A stretch of 64,000 nucleotides of DNA, taken from positions 415,501 to 479,500 of the forward strand of contig MBPM02000029.1 in NCBI GenBank assembly GCA_001695595.3. The letters are read 5' to 3'. Positions 45,509 to 56,417 of the stretch are shown in pieces (the stretch's first letter is position 1; every line of letters starts with the position of its first letter). The DNA is from Plasmopara viticola. Its lineage: Eukaryota > Oomycota > Peronosporomycetes > Peronosporales > Peronosporaceae. The notes beneath the pieces are model-generated. The model did not search any database. It saw only the letters and a list, made by a program, of their open reading frames with translations, and was not told the DNA's origin. The translations under genes were made by a program, and so were the position numbers.

Positions 45509-47593
45509 ATGGCACCTTCGAGCGAGGACGACCACAAGATCAGTGTGCTGACAAAAGCCGAGCGCCGAGAGCGGTACATGCAAAAGACGCGGGCCGAGGC
45601 CGGGTACCTGTTCAAGTACCTCATTTTGACACAAATTATCGTGTACCTGGAAGCTGGTTCCATTCCGTGTTTATTGGACCAATTGAGTGTATCCCTTGAT
45701 CTGAATGCAACTCAGCAAGGCGCGCTAGGGGGTGTCGTCTACCTCGCACTGAGTGCAGCGTCGCCACTCTGTGCCTTTTTCCTTCATCGGTTTAATCCGC
45801 GCATGGTCTTGGGGCTAAGTCTCTTGTGCAACAATGTAGCAGTTCTCATGTTGGCATTGACACCCACGGGGTACGCATTTAGTGCCAATATGTTGATCCT
45901 CGCTCGAGCCGCGGTCGGGTTTACGCAAGCATTTCCGTGTATTTACACTCCACTCTGGGTAGACGAGTACGCTCCACGCGAAAAAGTGGCGGGCTGGATG
46001 AGTTACTTGCAAGGCAGTGTACCCATGGGGGTCATGTTTGGGTACTTTGCGGGTACAATCAGCAATTGGGTCGTCCCCGAACATTTTGCCTTGATCGAAA
46101 CGTGGCGGTGGCCCTTTTTGCTCCAATTTGTGGCCCTCTTGCCGCTAAATGGGGCCATTTTTTTCGTGCCTCAAAAACATTTAGTCATTCGTATGGTTGA
46201 AAATGGGGCGTCTTCTGAAAGTGCGAGTTCTTCCGAAGGGTGTTTGGACGACACTTTGTCGACGAGAAACAGCAAGGAACCGGATCGAGAGGACCGCGCA
46301 TCGCTTTGCAGTAAGAAATCCGAGCCTCTCGAGAGTCGAGGAAGCTTTCGGACTGCTCGGAACTGGACGCATTTCACTCGGCACCCTTTTTTCGACGATT
46401 CGGTTGTTGGGACCCCCGTTAGTACGCGCTCGACGACGTACCACGATGAAGAAGATGCGTTGCTGGCCAGTGCCAGTATGTACGGGGTCAGTAGTCAACG
46501 CAGTGTCCGTCAATTGCATCAGAACCAGCAACAATATCATTTTGGCCATTGGGAAGACGAGACCGGTGGCGCGTTTCACCGTCGGAGCACGATTCGCCCT
46601 TCGAGTGTCCGTGGCACTCCAGTCGTCGCACACGACGTCGAGAATGGAGACGAGAGGGGCCAAAAAGCCCCAATGGCCATCATTGCCTCCCCCATTCTCG
46701 TTCCAACGGATCTCGACTATGCATTGCCAAAGACGGGCTCGTCGACCTATGGTGCTTTGGATACCGCCATCCCGCATAGTCGCTCGCCCCGCTCCAGTCT
46801 TTTAGACACGTCGATGTTTGAGGAAGACTTTAGTGAAGGGTTCGAACAGAAAGCGTTCGCGGAAGGACTGTACGACCTGCTGCACATTCCCGTCTTTTGC
46901 TTGATTGTGTTCGGCCTCACGACCGTCTACTTTGTCGTGACGGGAGTCCAATATTGGAGTACAATCTTTATGATCAAATCGCTCCATGCGTCCAAGTACT
47001 TAGTCAACGGCCTCTTTGTCATCATCTCGGGGACGGGACCAATCTTGGGCGTGTTCTACGGCGGCTGGTTGATCGATCGCTACGGCGGCTACATTGGCGT
47101 GGAACAGCGGGCCAAAGCTCTTGGGATTTGCATGATCCTGGGCCTCACGGCATTTGCCGTCTCGGCCGTGACGACGTTCTTCAACGACATTTACGTCACT
47201 GCCGGCTTTCTCTGGCTCATGCTCTTTTTCGGAGGCGCCATCCTGCCAGCTTGCACGGGCATCTTCATCTCGGTCGTGCCCGCGGAACACCGTGCCCTCG
47301 CGTCGTCGTTCTCCGTCATGATTTTCAACTTGTTTGGCTACGCCTTGTCGCCGTACCTCACGGGCTTGATCATGGAGTGGGTCATTTCGCAGCAAGGACA
47401 GACCCAAACGTACTTTGCCTCTTGTGACGAAGCGTGTGCCTATCGCCTTGGCTTTCGCTTCTGTCTCTGCTGGTCCGTCTGGTCGGTGCTCTGTATCGGA
47501 TCCGCCTACCTTCTGTCGTCGCGACAGGCACACGAAGCGCGTCAAGTGCAGCAATTCTACGCAACGCAACGTGCCCAAGAGTGCTCAAGTTGA
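45509..47593 (+). CDS. Major facilitator superfamily transporter (spinster-like)
   Basis: A 694-residue membrane transporter from the ATG at 45509 (ten further codons upstream start at GTG). TM segments 1-6 span roughly residues 33-222, with the loop 2-3 motif FFLHRFNPRMVLG and the TM4-5 segment LARAAVGFTQAFPCIYTPLW, which resembles the spinster/SPNS lipid-transporter branch of the MFS. Residues 225-451 form a long, charged, Ser-rich cytosolic loop. TM 7-12 follow (LIVFGLTTVYFVVTGVQYW; LFFGGAILPACTGIFISVVP). A short charged tail ends CSS. The substrate cannot be read from sequence. The long central loop is a likely site of regulation. Single exon, convergent with CSN2. Confidence 0.85.
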   Translation: MAPSSEDDHKISVLTKAERRERYMQKTRAEAGYLFKYLILTQIIVYLEAGSIPCLLDQLSVSLDLNATQQGALGGVVYLALSAASPLCAFFLHRFNPRMVLGLSLLCNNVAVLMLALTPTGYAFSANMLILARAAVGFTQAFPCIYTPLWVDEYAPREKVAGWMSYLQGSVPMGVMFGYFAGTISNWVVPEHFALIETWRWPFLLQFVALLPLNGAIFFVPQKHLVIRMVENGASSESASSSEGCLDDTLSTRNSKEPDREDRASLCSKKSEPLESRGSFRTARNWTHFTRHPFFDDSVVGTPVSTRSTTYHDEEDALLASASMYGVSSQRSVRQLHQNQQQYHFGHWEDETGGAFHRRSTIRPSSVRGTPVVAHDVENGDERGQKAPMAIIASPILVPTDLDYALPKTGSSTYGALDTAIPHSRSPRSSLLDTSMFEEDFSEGFEQKAFAEGLYDLLHIPVFCLIVFGLTTVYFVVTGVQYWSTIFMIKSLHASKYLVNGLFVIISGTGPILGVFYGGWLIDRYGGYIGVEQRAKALGICMILGLTAFAVSAVTTFFNDIYVTAGFLWLMLFFGGAILPACTGIFISVVPAEHRALASSFSVMIFNLFGYALSPYLTGLIMEWVISQQGQTQTYFASCDEACAYRLGFRFCLCWSVWSVLCIGSAYLLSSRQAHEARQVQQFYATQRAQECSS

Positions 47594-47724
47594 CAAGGAT
47601 CGTGCAATTTTTTTTCCAAGGCAAATTGATTTCAATCGGTCACGAAAGTAAGAAATACCTAAGACCAGACCTTTAAATGTAAAAAGACAACGAGTTTGAA
47701 ATACACACACGCACTCGTTAGTCT

Positions 47725-49411
47725 TTACATGCCCGTCCCAAGCCGATCGACCGTGACGGCATGGAACTTGTCCAAAGCGTCGCACCACTTTTGAATGGAC
47801 GTTGGCACCTTTTCCTCTGCCTTGCGATTCACCAGCACGAGCGTGTGATGCACTTGATCGATCCGTGCTTCAATCTTCTTGTCGAGCACGAGAGCCGAGA
47901 GCAAGGACTCGACTTCCGCCAATGGAATGCCATTCAATTCACGGGCAATGTATTGCGTATCCATTCTCCGATACGGTTTCACGATCTTGAGCAACACTTT
48001 GCTCCGAATCGTGCGCAAGAGACTGTCGATATAGTGCTTGATGAACGGATCGTCCATAATTGCGTCTTGGTTTCGAGTCAGCACTTGTTCAAAAGTCTTG
48101 ATTTCATCGTGCAAGAAGGCATCGGTTAATTTCGTCATGGCCCCGACTTCCGTGTCATTCTCGTACGGTTTTGCCTCTTGCGAATCAAAGACGTTCACTT
48201 GACTCTCACTCAGCATGTTGGCCAGCACGAGATACTTCAGACACTGGAGGCGACGGGGCTCGCCAGCTTCGTCGTAGCTTTTAAAGCCCGAGAAGAAATC
48301 ACTCCGAGCTTTGTCCCATTCCCGCTGCATCATGTACATTTTGCCACCACATTCGTGGATCACGCCAATGATTTTCTAGGCACCAATATGATTGTCGTGT
48401 GAGAGAAGACAGAGAGAGAGAGACAAGAACTTGCCGGTCCTTTTCGTGGCCGTACCGGATGGGCGATTCCAGACTTGGTACTCAAAGCTTTCTCGTAAAT
48501 GGACATTAACTTTTTATTGTCCTTTTGCGCGGTATACATTTGAATCTGTAGAGCGTATACTTCCAATAACTTTTGCAGCATACATCAAGTCAGTCACTTG
48601 CAATTTCAAGAAAAAGGTGCTAAAGCACGACCTGCGAGTTTCTTCTCACACCATCATCCGCATCTTCGTCACGGCATGAAGCCAGTAATTCCTTAATGAT
48701 CTAAACAAAGGAGGCTTAGTGGATTAAAATGGGAACGCCAAATCTCGACCATCCCGTTGTTACCTTGCTTAACCTGGCAAAGTCCCCAATTTCGTACAAT
48801 AAATTACCCAATTTTACACTTGTTTTAAACCATAATCGCTATAGAACAAGCACCAACGTCATCAGCCCATTAAGTGATAGTATCGAGAAGATAACCAACC
48901 TCATTCCTCGCCTCCTTGAGCGTCTCCAGTGTCGTCTCGTAAAATCTCTGCAAGATCTCCCAGTTCTATCACGATCGATAATAATAAAATGAGTCCTTCT
49001 TTTTTCAGTACTATATCATAAACCGTGTTGCCACACCTCAAATCATACCTTGCTCGTGGACACAAAATCTAAAATATTGTTGATTCCCTTCTCCCCCGTG
49101 TTGCGAGTCACTGCCGTCTTCGTATAGCCCAGTAGCTCCTCATACCTACGCATGGCCTCATCATGACGTTGCTGCTCGAACAACAGCTTCACGATTCGCT
49201 TCAGTGCTTTAAACCCCCAGTCCGTCTGTCCGGTCTGAAGTGTCAACACCTGAGCCAGTGCCTCCACTGCCTCTTGGCGACGTGGCTGCTCACTCTCAAG
49301 CAATTGCTTGGCTGAGTAGTAAACGTTCTCGATCTGCACGTGCAAGTCGGCGTCCTCCATGTCCTCATCTTCATCGCTGTAATCAAAGTCGTACTCCTCG
49401 TCGTCCGACAT
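47725..49411 (-). CDS. CSN2: COP9 signalosome complex subunit 2, six exons
   Basis: A PCI-domain scaffold subunit of the COP9 signalosome, which removes NEDD8 from cullin-RING ubiquitin ligases. Exons on the minus strand: 49049-49411, 48900-48965, 48764-48838, 48632-48700, 48456-48569 and 47725-48375. Joined they give 445 residues, the usual CSN2 length. All five introns (61-83 bp) fall between codons. Markers in order are the acidic start [127 protein letters not shown] and the PCI end [18 protein letters not shown]. An alternative ATG at 49438 adds nine residues. Donors are GTATGA, GTTGGT, GTAACA, GTCGTG and GTACGG. Four acceptors end in TAG and one (before LLEVY) in AAAAG, so that junction is the least certain. 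Confidence 0.9.
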
Positions 49412-50200
49412 GTTTTCAATAATTTGTGCAACCACCATAATGACTAGAATCTAATAGGTATACCCCAATATCCGCAACTCAAAGGTTATACCGTAGCTTT
49501 TTCTACATTTGACAAATTGCCGAAGTTTTGAGCTTCGTCAGATACTGACCGATACATTCTCGAAGGCATATACGAAGAGGACGACGGAATTTTTGTTAGT
49601 AGATAATGAAGCTACGTGGATACAATCAACTGAGTAAAGCTGGAGAAATACAAGTGATCAAGTTTTATAATATAGTAAGCGGGATGGATTTTTTGAAAAA
49701 ATGGAATCTCAGCTATTTGCCGTAATATGCAGCAGCGAAGGCCAAATTGTTTAGATTTCTTACTTTTAAGCTGAAGATAAGGGGCTTTAATATATTTTTC
49801 TGCGGTCACTAAACAGACCAGCATTATCAGTCAAACGCAGTACGATTGCTGCTTACCTTGAAAGAGGCAGACATTTTTTTACAAATTTCGATATCATCGT
49901 TTTATGTATATTATCTTGCGCCGAAAAAGGTATGTAGCGTGGCTGCTACGCCCTAGGACAACGCTTTAAGTTGTGAAAGAAAGGTTATTCTCAATTGTGG
50001 AAGAAAGGTCGTTGTCAAGTGCTCTTTCATGTGCTCAAAGGAAAGGAGGCACTCTTCTTAATCGCAAAGAATAACTCGAAGAGAAGCATAGGCCGAAAAG
50101 CAAAATGTTTGGTCGATGCTTCACCGCGTCGCTGAGCTTTGAAAACTCATGTGCTTTGACGCCTTATTTAAGTTGCTGTGAGTCCTACTCAGCCTTTTAA

Positions 50201-50237
50201 GAGCTATCTTGATAGCTCCACTAAGCGCAAAGCTTAG
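50201..50237. repeat. Two adjacent short hairpins
   Basis: GAGCTATC-TT-GATAGCTC at 50201-50218 is a perfect inverted repeat with a 2-base centre. CTAAGC-GCAAA-GCTTAG at 50221-50237 is a second perfect one. No gene ends nearby, so they are not obvious transcript 3' ends. They may be relics of a small inverted-repeat element. Confidence 0.5.
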
Positions 50238-51460
50238 CTATTCCTCATAAAGATGCTCGAGCAAGGTGCGCTTCACAATGTCGTACAAATATTCTCCTCA
50301 GTCAGACGAATTGATATTGGATATTCCTCTAAAGCACAGCTCATATGCGCAGAAGGCGGACGCTTTTGCGCCGGTAAAAAGGATGCTAAGAAAAACTTAT
50401 AAAGCCTAATAAATTAATAACTTTCGAAGCAATAGGAGCCACCAACTACGAAGCGTATACCGCTGGATAGCATCTTGCTGATGCGCATCTATTGCTTGCG
50501 TAAGGACTATCTGCTACATGCCAATATATAATGACTACTCTTTACGTGCCGCGGCGATCTGTACAGCTCACTCAGTGCGCTTATGCGACGTTGTCTTCAC
50601 AACTAACGCAGCAATCATGTTGTCTGTCTACTCCTTTTTGCTTCTGCTTAAAAATCTACACATTCTCGGCTAATTATATACCTGAGCACGCACAAATTTT
50701 TGTGGGAATGCGATTTGCATATTTTGGTGACATCCAGTCTTTAGGTTCACAATGTTTAGATCGATAAATTGATAAAGGCTCGGTCTTCACTTTCCGCTAA
50801 CTCTATGTGCTCTTATGACAGCTCGTAGACAGGAAAGCCTACTTTTTAGTTACGAGGCTAATTAGCAATAAAGGGTACTAATGGGTTTATTTTAATGGTC
50901 AGCAGTTAGGCTCCCGGGGCTTTTAAATAATCAATAAACACGCCATGCGATGTTTTACCGCCACAAATGGGACTAATAGACCTTTTGGAGAGTACAAAAT
51001 AGTTTTTAATGAGCGCTGCAGCAAATATCACTTAGCTAAGGTAAAAGCTATGACCACAAGTTTTGATACGTGACTCCAACTTAAGGCAAAAAGGAAAATT
51101 CGTGAGCTTATATACATTAAAAATTGTTGCTATAAGGGTCTTGGGTGTTTGTTGATCGTGCCCGGACGAGTGCAAGTGCTACCACGTCATATCACACGAG
51201 CAGCTTACTCAAATAGCGCTCATTACAGACAAATTGTTTGTTAATTAGTCGTGCTAATACCGATCAAACATTTCAAAAGCCCTGCAAAGCGAAGTAGCCG
51301 CGTCATTTCACAAGGAGCTCATGGTACTCGCAAGATTTCTCCTGACTTAAAATGCGCCCCAGATAGTGATGCAGGCCACATTGATTGTCTAGAATAGACA
51401 GGTACCACTTTTTTCTCGGATATTTGCCTTTACGATAGCATCGGCTCCTGGTTATACGCT

Positions 51461-51539
51461 TATACTTACTCATGTTGTTGACCTTGGCAGCGGAGTATGT
51501 CTTTATGCTGACTCATGTAATTGACCGCGGCAGCAAAGT
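51461..51539. repeat. Imperfect tandem duplication, about 42 bp
   Basis: Both halves contain ACTCATGT, TTGACC and GGCAGC in the same order at matching spacing (51461-51499 and 51502-51539). No coding content. Confidence 0.5.
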
Positions 51540-51953
51540 CGCGGCCTGTAAAAGCTGTCAATTCTAAGTATAAACCCTCAAAAATCGCAACTGAATCGAC
51601 TGGCGTGAGTCTCAGCGCGCGGAAATGAATTTTCGCGCTCAGAAGTTGCTTTGCTTCTCAACGATTTGCAATCGCGGCCGACTGCTAAAATATTCGATGC
51701 GGAAACTTATAATTACGTTTACCATGTGGATGCGTAAATTAAGTATTATTACCAAACAAACTTTTATGCACATTCTAACATGTACTGCTAAAATCGACTG
51801 GTAGTAGAACACTTTAATTCTTTTAAAAATAAATATCGGAAGTTCCTTCTGAATGTAGGTATCCTGTCGGACGGCTGAGTAGGAGATACCTCTTAAGTCG
51901 TCTCACATAAAGCAATCTAATCGTCAATCTTACACGATTGATCTGACGATAAA

Positions 51954-51958
51954 AGGTT
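51954..51958. repeat. Target-site duplication, left (AGGTT)
   Basis: The five bases AGGTT immediately precede the left LTR and recur immediately after the right LTR, as expected for Copia integration. Confidence 0.9.
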
Positions 51959-52104
51959 TGTTAAGAAGAAAGTAAAAACCGAAGTGAATATATTTATCCT
52001 GACCAATGAATGGCTACCATATGTAATTACTAATTGTGACGTACTTGTAATTACTGTGAAGCCATCCACTTGTTCAACATGCATTCAGCGGTGTAATGTT
52101 AACA
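51959..52104 (-). repeat. Copia 3' LTR, 146 bp
   Basis: Begins TGTTAAG and ends GTTAACA on the plus strand, with TG..CA termini and the inverted TGTTAA/TTAACA ends. It matches the other LTR at all but 4 of 146 positions by eye. Because the pol genes read on the minus strand, this is the 3' LTR. A purine-rich GGTGAGTGGGAG lies directly upstream on the minus strand and fits a polypurine tract. Confidence 0.92.
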
Positions 52105-52117
52105 CTCCCACTCACCG

Positions 52118-53800
52118 CTAATGCTGTGTGTCCTTTGTTGCTGACTTGGTCTTGATTCCGGAGGCTTCGCGCAGATACTTCAGCATCTTGGTTCCAAGCA
52201 CCTTGGTTAGCATATCTGCAAGCTGACTCCTTGTATCAATGTAGCCAATCTTGAGTAATCCATGCTGAACGTTCTCCCGAACAAAGTGATGTCTGATGTC
52301 CACGTGCTTTGTACGTGCGTGGTAGCCGCGTTGTTTGCCAAAGCTATCGCACCTTGATTGTCTTCCCATATTTGCGTGCCTCCCACTTGTTCTTGACCCA
52401 TGTCCTTGAGCATTGCGCGCGCCCAAAGTACTTCTTGTGTGCACAAGCTGAGCGCCATATACTCTGCTTCTGCGGAACTTAGTGCAACTGTTCTCTGATA
52501 CTTGGACTTGAATTCAACTGGAGCTTTACCAATGTTGATCAACACACCTGAGACAGACCGTCTGTCATCGGTGTTGCTACCCCAGTCAGCATCAGAAAAA
52601 GCTTCAATAATCACCTTTCCCGTCCCTCTTTGGTAAACGATCCCATGATGACGTGTCGAATTTAAGTAGCGCAATACACGAATTGCGGCGTTCCAATGTG
52701 GTAATCCCGGTTTTTCGAGAAATCGGACAGTTGTGTCACGATGTATGCGACGTCCGGCCGAGTGCAAGTTGTAACATATAGCAGACATCCAATTAGTGAG
52801 CGGTATGGTCTTGACCGCATCTCTGAACGCTCAGCTTCTGTACTTGGTGACTGTGATGTTGACAGCTTGAGATCGGACGTACACGGATTGTCGACGTTCT
52901 TGGCTTTTTCTGTCCAAATCGCTCAGCCACGTCGCTAATGTAGCGTGTTTGCTTGATCATGAGTGTGGAAGCTGTCATGTCGTGGTCGATCTTCATGCCC
53001 AAGATGAACTTCGCCATACCGAGATCCTTCATCTTGAAAACACTTTTAAGCATCCCCTTGACCTCTAGAATCTCGTCGCTCGTCTTGGCTGCAATGATAA
53101 TATCATCGACATAAAGACATACGTACACAAAACCTTCCACCACTTTCTTCACGTAGACGCATTGATCCGCTCCACAACTTTTAAAATCGTTCTTCTTGAA
53201 GACGTGGTCGATCGTTTGTTCCAAGCGCTTGCAGCTTGCTTGAGACCATATATAGCTTTGTTCAGCTGACACGCAAATCCTTGAGCTCCCTTAACACTAA
53301 TTGGAACTTCCATGTGAACACGATCCGACAGTACACTGTTGAGAAAGGCGGTGTCGACGTCCAGCTGTTCCATTTTGTAGCCTAATACTGCACACACTGC
53401 GAGTACAACTCGAATTGAGTTCATGTTGGCCACTGGAGAGTAAGTCTCGAAGAAATCCACGCCGTATTTTTGCTTGAAACCTTTAGCCACCAATCGTGCT
53501 TTGTAGCGCACAACACATCCATTCTGGTCACGCTTCTTAGCAAAAACCCAGCGGCATCCAATCGTACGTCCAATTGATTCTCGTGGAACGAGTGTCCATG
53601 TTTTGTTTTTGTGATGCGACTGTAATTCGGCGTCCATCGCTTGTCGCCACTGTTCTGCCTCGTCACTAGACATTGCCTGCGCATACGCGGTAGGCAAGTC
53701 TGATTCTTCACCAACACTCACAGCGTAAGCGAGAATAGCTTCAGCTATCAGGCCGTCTCCATCAATCCTTGCACGCTTAGAAGATGGTGGTCCTTCGCTT
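52118..53800 (-). pseudogene. Copia reverse transcriptase and RNase H, frame-broken
   Basis: Four overlapping frames carry successive parts. 53149-53721: RT fingers with CRWVFAKKRDQNG and YKARLVAKGFKQKYG. 52793-53272: RT palm with VCLYVDDIIIAAKT, the YVDD catalytic box. 52207-52788: RT thumb to RNase H, with ALSSAEAEYMALS. 52118-52444: the RNase H end. Each junction needs a frame change (near 53.8, 53.2, 52.9 and 52.4 kb). Apart from those breaks, residues typical of the domains are retained, which fits recent inactivation or indel errors. Confidence 0.88.
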
Positions 53801-56156
53801 CCTCCAGACTTTCATCGGCATCTGATCCGTTTTCCAGCAACAACATTGGTTCATTTGTACGCCTTGAACGTTCCACTTGCGGTCGAAATACCAATCGATC
53901 TTCCTGTGCATCCAGTGTAGGAGTTCTGTACTCTGTCAGTTCAGAGTGTACTGAGGTCGGTAATCGAAGCATCTCGACCGTTGACTCATTTGTGTCGGAC
54001 TCCTCTTCATTCATTGGAGCATCTGGAATTTCATCTTCTCCTTCACCCTCTATAAGTTCATCTTGATCTTGTTGGTGTTCCGTCGGCCCGGACACAGCAC
54101 TTTCATCGTTGTCTTTGGTAACGTGTATCACTTTTATTTGTTTGGGCGGGTGTGTCTCATAAATGCCGCCCACTTCACGCTCGTCCAGCTTCACCGACCG
54201 TGATACTGATATCTTGTCTTTCTCCAAATCGTAAACTCGGTATCCCTTGGTGTCTTCGGCAAAACCAAGGAACATGCACTTGAAGCTTTTGGCTTCGAGC
54301 TTCGTCCTTTTCACTTGATCAACGTGAGCATATCCATGAGACCCAAACACCCTAAGATGATCCATCCGTGGCTTCATCTTAAATCCCAGTTCATATGGGG
54401 TGTTATTTGGGTGCATTGTATTAGGAGAGCGGTTGATCAGGTACACCGCAGTGCTTACTGCCTCTGCCCACCAACATGTCGGAACACACTTGTAGTGTAG
54501 CATGCTCCGTGCCTTTTCCATTATCGTACGGTTCATTAGTTCTGCAATTCCATTTTGTTGGGGACTGTATGGTACTGTACGCTGATGTATGATACCGTTC
54601 CGCTGACATAAATTCGTAACTGTCTTGTTGACAAACTCCGTTCCATTGTCCGAACGCAGGCACTTGATACGGGTTCCCCACTGATTCTCATGCAGTGCTT
54701 TGAACATCTTGATCTTGTCGGCAACTTCACTCTTCTTTGCCAGAAAGTAAGCCACCACATATCGTGAATAATCATCCACAAACGTCAAAATGTATTTAGC
54801 ACCTCCTTTTGAAAGTGTCTTCATGGGTCCCATCACGTCTGTGTGAACTAATTCCAATACACGTGATGTCTTTGTCATGGAGCGTCCTGGAAAGGCTTCG
54901 ATCGTCTGCTTGCCTTTCATGCATCCACCACACAGGGTCTTAATACCTTGTTTTGGCGCAGGAATACCTTCTGTGGATCGCATAGTCTTCACTAAAACGT
55001 CCTCACTTGGATGTCCCATACGAGCGTGCCATAACTCCCACTGACTATCAACTCCCGAGTATTGCACCAATCGTGCCTCCTCTTGCTGGCAATCCAGTGT
55101 GTAAGCTTTCCCATTTCTTGTCCCAGTTGCCAAAGCTTCGTTCTTGTCCCAAATGATGCACGAAGCACGCTGAAACTTCACACTTAGTCCACGTTCGGCA
55201 AGCTTTCCCACCGACAGTAGACGTCTGTCAAGTCCAGGGATAAGCAGCACTTCCATCATCGATATGCGTCTTCCATCGAAGCCGATAAGCTTCACTGTTC
55301 CAGCTCCTTCGACGCGTAACTTTCTGCCATCTGCAATTGTTACCTTGATGTCGTCTTTAAGTTGCTTGAAGTCGATCAAGTCACTTCGGTGAGGGGTCAT
55401 GTGTGACGTCGCACCACTGTCGATCAGCCAGCTTACTGATTGCTCATCCCCCACAGCAAACACTGCATCATTACCGCTATAACGGTTTCTGGAATGGTTC
55501 TCAGCAGCTGGGCAGTCCCGCTTCATATGACCAGTCTGGTCACAATTAAAGCATTTTCCCCGAAAACCGCCGCCCTTGCGTGGCGCGTAAATCTTGCGGC
55601 CACTTCCTCGTCTGCCCTTGATCCGTCCATCATTGTCTGTGGCTCGAAACGCTTTTTCACTTGCTTCCTTCTTCTGTAGTCTGTCTGACTCCTTCAACAG
55701 CTTCTCCTTGACTTTGATCAGAGTGATGTCCGTGGCGTTCTCCACGATAGAAGATATTATTTCATATTCCGCCGGCAAGCTGCTCAGAAGCACCACTAGC
55801 TGTCTTGATTCATCCACCGGCTCTCCCGTCATCTGGAGTTCCACGACCAGCTCATCGAACGCGTCCAGATGTTCCACCATGCGAGTGCCACTCTCCATCT
55901 TAAACTCATGAAGGCGCCGTGTCATCGTGACACGGTTGTGTAAAGTGGAACGATGGTAGAAATCGCGCAGCGTTCCCCATGCCTCCAAGGCACGAGTAGC
56001 AGACCGTATCTTGGTCTGGTGTTGTATCTCGACGCCCAGGGCAATTATACCCAATGCCTTGGCGTCATTCACGAGCCACGTCTCCGTTATTTCGCTCTCG
56101 CCCTTCGCGCCCATAATTTGTCCCAGCAGCCCTTTTCTTGCGAGGGCCATTCTCAT
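53748..56156 (-). pseudogene. Copia gag-protease-integrase ORF (802 codons)
   Basis: The longest open part of the element. Gag helical region at residues 1-165. CCHC zinc knuckle CFNCDQTGHMKRDC at 202-215. Aspartic protease active site LIDSGAT around D246. Integrase zinc ligands H377, H382, C409 and C412. Catalytic D440, D503 and E539, giving the D-D-35-E spacing. A Glu/Asp-rich tail follows. An upstream ATG at 56216-56218 begins the likely true gag start, but a TAG at 56189-56191 and a frame change separate it from this ORF. At the 3' end a one-base shift near 53.8 kb disconnects it from RT. Confidence 0.9.
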
Positions 56157-56266
56157 GTTGAACTCCCAATGGTAGTAGTTACCATCTCCTAGGAGGCTTC
56201 GGTGCGCTTGGTAGTCATGGCGGTGATGGTGTGGTGATGCGAGGCTGTTGTTTGCGGCTGTTAACC

Positions 56267-56412
56267 TGTTAAGAAGAAAGTAGAAACCGAAGTGAATATA
56301 TTTATCCTGACTAATGAATGGCTACCATATGTAATTACTAATTGTGACGTACTTGTAATTACTGTGAAGCCATCCCCCTGTTCAACATGCATTCAGCGGT
56401 GTAATGTTAACA
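56267..56412 (-). repeat. Copia 5' LTR, 146 bp
   Basis: Same length and ends as the 51959 LTR, with four base differences: one A/G, one C/T and two in the CATCCACTTG/CATCCCCCTG segment. On the minus strand it is followed by GGTTAACAGCCGC, where a primer-binding site would be expected. I could not match that to a specific tRNA. Confidence 0.92.
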
Positions 56413-56417
56413 AGGTT
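56413..56417. repeat. Target-site duplication, right (AGGTT)
   Basis: Matches the AGGTT at 51954-51958. Confidence 0.9.

Larger units (their letters stand above)
49439..51953. other. Gene-free AT-rich spacer
   Basis: About 2.5 kb with no frame over 80 codons and no recognisable domain. It contains a pair of hairpins at 50201-50237, an imperfect ~42 bp direct repeat at 51461-51539 and an imperfect hairpin at 51611-51642. Otherwise nothing is seen. Confidence 0.5.
51959..56412 (-). mobile_element. Ty1/Copia LTR retrotransposon, 4,454 bp, structurally complete
   Basis: Paired 146 bp LTRs, a 5 bp AGGTT duplication and Copia domain order (gag, protease, integrase, RT, RNase H) show a complete insertion. 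Several frame breaks in gag-pol mean it cannot make its own polyprotein, unless some breaks are sequencing errors. Only 4 LTR differences imply a recent insertion compared with the other two Copia relics in the window. Confidence 0.93.
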
